This document shows, one piece after another, positions 39,552-41,923 of a stretch of DNA of 41,923 nt; position 1 is the first letter of the stretch, and every line of letters begins with the position of its first letter. The notes beneath the pieces were generated by a model. The model was not told where the DNA came from, searched no databases, and saw only the letters and a list, made by a program, of their open reading frames with translations. The position numbers were made by a program, and so were the translations under genes. The stretch covers positions 1-41,923 of the forward strand of contig CAMHUU010000022.1 of the NCBI GenBank assembly GCA_946188395.1. The letters run 5' to 3'. The stretch comes from an uncultured Prevotellaceae bacterium. Lineage in GTDB: Bacteria > Bacteroidota > Bacteroidia > Bacteroidales > Bacteroidaceae.

Positions 39552-40040
39552 ATGAAACAATTTTTGGTGTTATTGTTTGTGGTGGTCGTAGCGGCGTGTA
39601 GTACGCTGAAACCGGCCGAGAAAGCTGAACAGCAGGCAAAGATGGCGCAGGCGGTAGCACAGGCACTAGCCGAGCGCCACTACAAGGTGAGCGTCAACAT
39701 GATGTTCCCGCGTCGTGGAAAGCCACAGAACATATCGCCCGATTTCTCGCTCGAGGTGAAGGGTGACACGCTAGTATCTTATCTGCCATATTTCGGACGA
39801 GCCTACAGTGTGCCTTATGGTGGCGGCAAGGGACTGAACTTTACCGCTCCCATCGCAGAATACCAAACGGCAAAGGGCCGCAAGGGAGCCACTTTGGTTT
39901 CTATCAAGGTCAAGAACGAGGAGGATACCTATTTATACCATCTGGAGATTTTCGACAACGGCAACACAAGCATCGACCTAACAGCCCATGAGCGTGAGTC
40001 GATAAGCTATAGCGGTCGTATGGATTCCATAGATCAGTAA
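39552..40040 (+). CDS. DUF4251 lipoprotein
   Basis: This is a 162-residue protein. An N-terminal lipoprotein signal MKQFLVLLFVVVVAACSTLK puts the lipidated Cys at about residue 16. The mature part has the DUF4251 pattern: LAERHYKVSVNMMFPRRG, GDTLVSYLPYFGRAYSVPYG, GGKGLNFTAPI and YHLEIFDNGNTSIDL. DUF4251 proteins are periplasmic or outer-membrane lipoproteins of Bacteroidota with no established function. It is monocistronic, facing the convergent LMW phosphatase with 10 bases between stops. Confidence 0.88.
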   Translation: MKQFLVLLFVVVVAACSTLKPAEKAEQQAKMAQAVAQALAERHYKVSVNMMFPRRGKPQNISPDFSLEVKGDTLVSYLPYFGRAYSVPYGGGKGLNFTAPIAEYQTAKGRKGATLVSIKVKNEEDTYLYHLEIFDNGNTSIDLTAHERESISYSGRMDSIDQ

Positions 40041-40050
40041 AACGGTACCA

Positions 40051-40512
40051 TCACTCGGGAGTGATGGCGTTGAGCAGGCACTGACAGCCGAGGAGGACGT
40101 CCTGCCAGGTGGCTTCGAAGTTGCCGGTATACCAAGGGTCGGCCACGTCGCCGGGCCGTAGGGTAAAATCGAGCAGCATGCGGATTTTGCCCTCGGGGTC
40201 GCCTCCGCAGATGCGGTTCATGTTGCGTATGTTCCAGCTGTCCATGCCGACGAGTAGGTCGAAGCGCTGGTAGTCGCTGCGTGTCATCTGGCGGGCCGTT
40301 TTCCCCTTGCACGAGATGCCGTGCTCGGCCAGTTTGCGCTTGGCGGGGGGATAGACCTCGTTGCCTATTTCCTCGGTCGAAGTGGCTACGGAATCAATAT
40401 AGTAGCGTTCGGCGACGCCAGCTTGCTCCACCAGATGCTTCATCACGAATTCTGCCATCGGACTGCGACAGATGTTCCCGTGACAGACAAAAAGTATTTT
40501 GGTCGTTTTCAT
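40051..40512 (-). CDS. Low-molecular-weight protein tyrosine phosphatase
   Basis: This is a 153-residue cytoplasmic enzyme of standard length. The P-loop is C10-H-G-N-I-C-R16-S in ILFVCHGNICRSPMAEFV. The general-acid aspartate is in the DPW motif of GDVADPWYTG. LMW-PTPs act on phosphotyrosine, often on BY-kinases controlling polysaccharide export; no such kinase is in this window. The -7 box at 40520-40528 is 8 bases from the ATG, so the leader is very short. Confidence 0.95.
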   Translation of the reverse strand: MKTTKILFVCHGNICRSPMAEFVMKHLVEQAGVAERYYIDSVATSTEEIGNEVYPPAKRKLAEHGISCKGKTARQMTRSDYQRFDLLVGMDSWNIRNMNRICGGDPEGKIRMLLDFTLRPGDVADPWYTGNFEATWQDVLLGCQCLLNAITPE

Positions 40513-40519
40513 ATCGTTT

Positions 40520-40528
40520 GCAAATATA
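40520..40528 (-). promoter_or_regulatory. -7 box of the LMW phosphatase gene
   Basis: TATATTTGC on the minus strand is 8 bases from the ATG. No TTTG is at the -33 distance. Confidence 0.55.
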
Positions 40529-40582
40529 CGAAGAAAATGTTAATAATCGCTACTAAATCGGGGATAATTAGGCAAGAATGCG

Positions 40583-40591
40583 TATTTTTGC
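40583..40591 (+). promoter_or_regulatory. -7 box of the secreted-protein gene at 40644
   Basis: TATTTTTGC lies 53 bases upstream of the start, and no clear -33 is present. This region (40513-40643) holds two divergent promoters. Confidence 0.5.
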
Positions 40592-40643
40592 AGAAAGAGA
40601 CGGACAAAGCATCAATAACACTTAATTATTTAACCAAAACAAG

Positions 40644-41267
40644 ATGATGAAAAGAACAATGATGACGGCGGTGGCCCTGGTGGTGATGCTGGGGGCATGG
40701 GCGCAAAATAGCGTGGAGAGCATTCGCCTGCGATATGCTGAGGCGAAGGAGTATGCACGGACGCATACGGGGTCGGACCATTATGACGGTGCTGACTTCG
40801 GGGCGTATTACCACCTGGAGGTGCGCCAGTGGCTGCCGGGAACAGGAGGCCACATCGATAATACTTATCTGTATTATGGCGAGCTGGACAGTGACGGCGA
40901 GGAGGTAATCTACAAGCCGCACTATCTGAATTTTGCCACGAAGCGATTCAACTACGCGGCGCGCGAATACTATCAGGAGTTCCTATACGACAAGGACGGG
41001 AAGGTGGCTTTCATCTACGCCTACGACCCGATGACGCAGTTGGATGGCGACGAGCACTTTGCACAGTATGAGTTCCGGTTCTATTTCAACCAAGGGAAAT
41101 TGATCAAGGCTATCGTCAAGCGCAAAAGCGGCGACGAGAAGGAATTCCTGCAGGTGTTTGCCGGTGCGACGGTGAAAGCGGCGTATCAGGGGGATTACGA
41201 CCAGCTGGTGAAGGCTGCGCACGCCGTGCGGAAGCTGTTTACCGATATTGAGAAGGAGGCATATTGA
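40644..41267 (+). CDS. Secreted protein of unknown function
   Basis: The 207-residue protein has a signal peptide (MMKRTMMTAVALVVMLGAWA then QN). The mature part is rich in aromatic and acidic residues with beta-like strands (YYHLEVRQWLPGTGGHIDNT; HFAQYEFRFYFNQGKLIKAI). I recognise no family. The Tyr-rich strands suggest a periplasmic beta protein. It is monocistronic, followed by the convergent tRNA-Pro. Confidence 0.75.
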   Translation: MMKRTMMTAVALVVMLGAWAQNSVESIRLRYAEAKEYARTHTGSDHYDGADFGAYYHLEVRQWLPGTGGHIDNTYLYYGELDSDGEEVIYKPHYLNFATKRFNYAAREYYQEFLYDKDGKVAFIYAYDPMTQLDGDEHFAQYEFRFYFNQGKLIKAIVKRKSGDEKEFLQVFAGATVKAAYQGDYDQLVKAAHAVRKLFTDIEKEAY

Positions 41268-41336
41268 CTATAGTCTTCATCGGATGTTTAAAACAAATGG
41301 AAGTAACTGATTGGTTACTTCCATTTTCTCTTTCAG

Positions 41337-41409
41337 TCGGGGCGACAGGACTCGAACCTGCGACATCCTGGTCCCAAACCAGGTGCGCTACCAACTGCGC
41401 TACGCCCCG
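41337..41409 (-). tRNA. tRNA-Pro (anticodon TGG)
   Basis: The minus strand reads a full cloverleaf of 73 nt: acceptor CGGGGCG paired with CGCCCCG, D arm GCGCAGTTGGTAGCGC, anticodon arm CTGGTTTGGGACCAG with TGG in the loop, and T arm GCAGGTTCGAGTCCTGT, then discriminator A. CCA is not encoded. Confidence 0.97.
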
Positions 41410-41413
41410 TGCC

Positions 41414-41459
41414 TTAAAAAGCGGGTGCAAAATTACAAAAAATTCCGCACCCGTGCAAA
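41414..41459 (-). promoter_or_regulatory. Terminator of the oxoamine synthase fused to the tRNA-Pro promoter
   Basis: The hairpin CGGGTGC (41453-41447) with GCACCCG (41428-41422) and a following T-run ends the upstream minus-strand gene. The same bases hold -33 TTTG (41459-41456), 20 bases, then -7 TAATTTTGC (41435-41427), which would start the tRNA. Confidence 0.65.
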
Positions 41460-41474
41460 TTTTTCAGTAATTAT

Positions 41475-41923
41475 TTACTTAATAATTCCTTGTTCGACGA
41501 AGATTTTCTTCAGTGCGACGACAGAACGATCGACCTGCTCTTTGGTATGGGTGGCCATCAGCGCATAGCGCACCAGCGTGTCCTGCGGAGCACAAGCGGG
41601 CGGAATGACGGGATTGATGAACACGCCGGCCTTGAAGGCGAGAGACGTCACGAGGAATGTCTTGTCGACGTCGCGCACGTAAAGGGGAATAATAGGACTC
41701 TCGGTATCGCCAATCTCGAAACCTTCCTCGCGGAAACGCTTCAGGGCGTAGTGGGTGACGTCCCAGAGTGCCTGGATGCGCTCGGGCTCCTTCTGCAGGA
41801 TGTGCAGAGCCTCCATAGCTGCTGCCGTTGCTGCAGGGGTGTTCGAAGCGGAGAAGATGTAGGTGCGACAGGTGTGACGCAGGAAGTTGATGGTGTCCCA
41901 GTCGGAGGCAATGAAACCACCGA
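41475..41923 (-). CDS. PLP-dependent alpha-oxoamine synthase (SPT/BioF/KBL family), 3' part
   Basis: The C-terminal ~148 residues are present; the gene runs off the window end, so the start and the PLP lysine region are not visible. The visible part reads GGFIASDWDTINFLRHTCRT then YIFSASNTPAATAAAMEAL, the typical post-lysine region of alpha-oxoamine synthases. It continues with SPIIPLYVRDVDKTFLVTSL and VNPV-like FINPVIPPACAPQDTLVRYA. The family includes serine palmitoyltransferase, which makes the sphingolipids of Bacteroidales, as well as BioF and KBL. The sequence here does not settle which; serine palmitoyltransferase is the most likely by lineage. Confidence 0.8.
   Translation of the reverse strand, partial: GGFIASDWDTINFLRHTCRTYIFSASNTPAATAAAMEALHILQKEPERIQALWDVTHYALKRFREEGFEIGDTESPIIPLYVRDVDKTFLVTSLAFKAGVFINPVIPPACAPQDTLVRYALMATHTKEQVDRSVVALKKIFVEQGIIK

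Noticed and set aside
41239..41568. Short open frames over the tRNA-Pro gene
   Set aside because: They are chance frames across a clear cloverleaf and have no protein similarity.

Overview
The window looks like a chromosomal segment of a member of the Bacteroidales, most likely Prevotella or a close relative. The evidence is the repeated Bacteroidota promoter form (-33 TTTG, 19-22 bases, -7 TAnnTTTG), the general lack of Shine-Dalgarno sequences (rpmA is an exception), and lineage-typical families: a 'smalltalk' peptide, DUF4248, an HU protein with a C-terminal extension, DUF4251, a C10 protease with BspA-like leucine-rich repeats, and an acetyl-CoA-type MetA. Nearly everything between 0.9 and 39.2 kb is on the minus strand. 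All calls rest on reading the sequence; no database search was run.

Layout. 0-0.9 kb: rplU-rpmA. 0.9-6.2 kb: a compact phage-like cassette on the minus strand. It holds a 33-residue membrane peptide, a UmuD-like S24 protein with an extra C-terminal domain, a WYL_2-type small protein, an HNH nuclease, a P5-like protein, a replication-type protein, DUF4248, the HU protein and the smalltalk peptide. Its control regions carry four different repeat or operator arrays. 6.3-10.8 kb: a WYL regulator and a large secreted C10 protease. 11.0-13.1 kb: an ORF6N gene flanked by 160-bp direct repeats and filled with copies of a 15-bp palindrome. 13.1-20.1 kb: a restriction block (McrC, McrB with EVE/PUA-like domains, a small ORF, an MmeI-like restriction-methylation enzyme) with a decayed ORF6N fragment and an intact-looking promoter upstream. 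20.2-22.7 kb: a tyrosine phosphatase diverging from an FNT-family channel and a GNAT/FemAB-like protein.

22.7-35.1 kb is one apparent polycistron of eight genes with gaps or overlaps of at most a few tens of bases, read from a strong promoter at 35.08-35.11 kb. It encodes a multi-zinc-ribbon protein, a 1029-residue membrane Ser/Thr kinase, a 1105-residue protein with four AAA+ modules behind a zinc ribbon, a zinc-ribbon/FHA protein and a PP2C phosphatase. It continues into metA, a U32 peptidase/RlhA-like gene and a membrane lipoprotein. The first five genes look like a complete phospho-signalling module: kinase writes, FHA reads, PP2C erases, and a multi-AAA+ machine is a plausible effector. 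No type VI secretion genes are present. This is the best candidate here for an undescribed system. The phage-like cassette and the ORF6N/palindrome region come next.

35.1-41.9 kb: an M13 metalloprotease, an ABC-F ATPase, a decayed gene fragment with its terminator, a DUF4251 lipoprotein, a low-molecular-weight tyrosine phosphatase, an unknown secreted protein, tRNA-Pro(TGG), and the 3' part of an alpha-oxoamine synthase running off the window.
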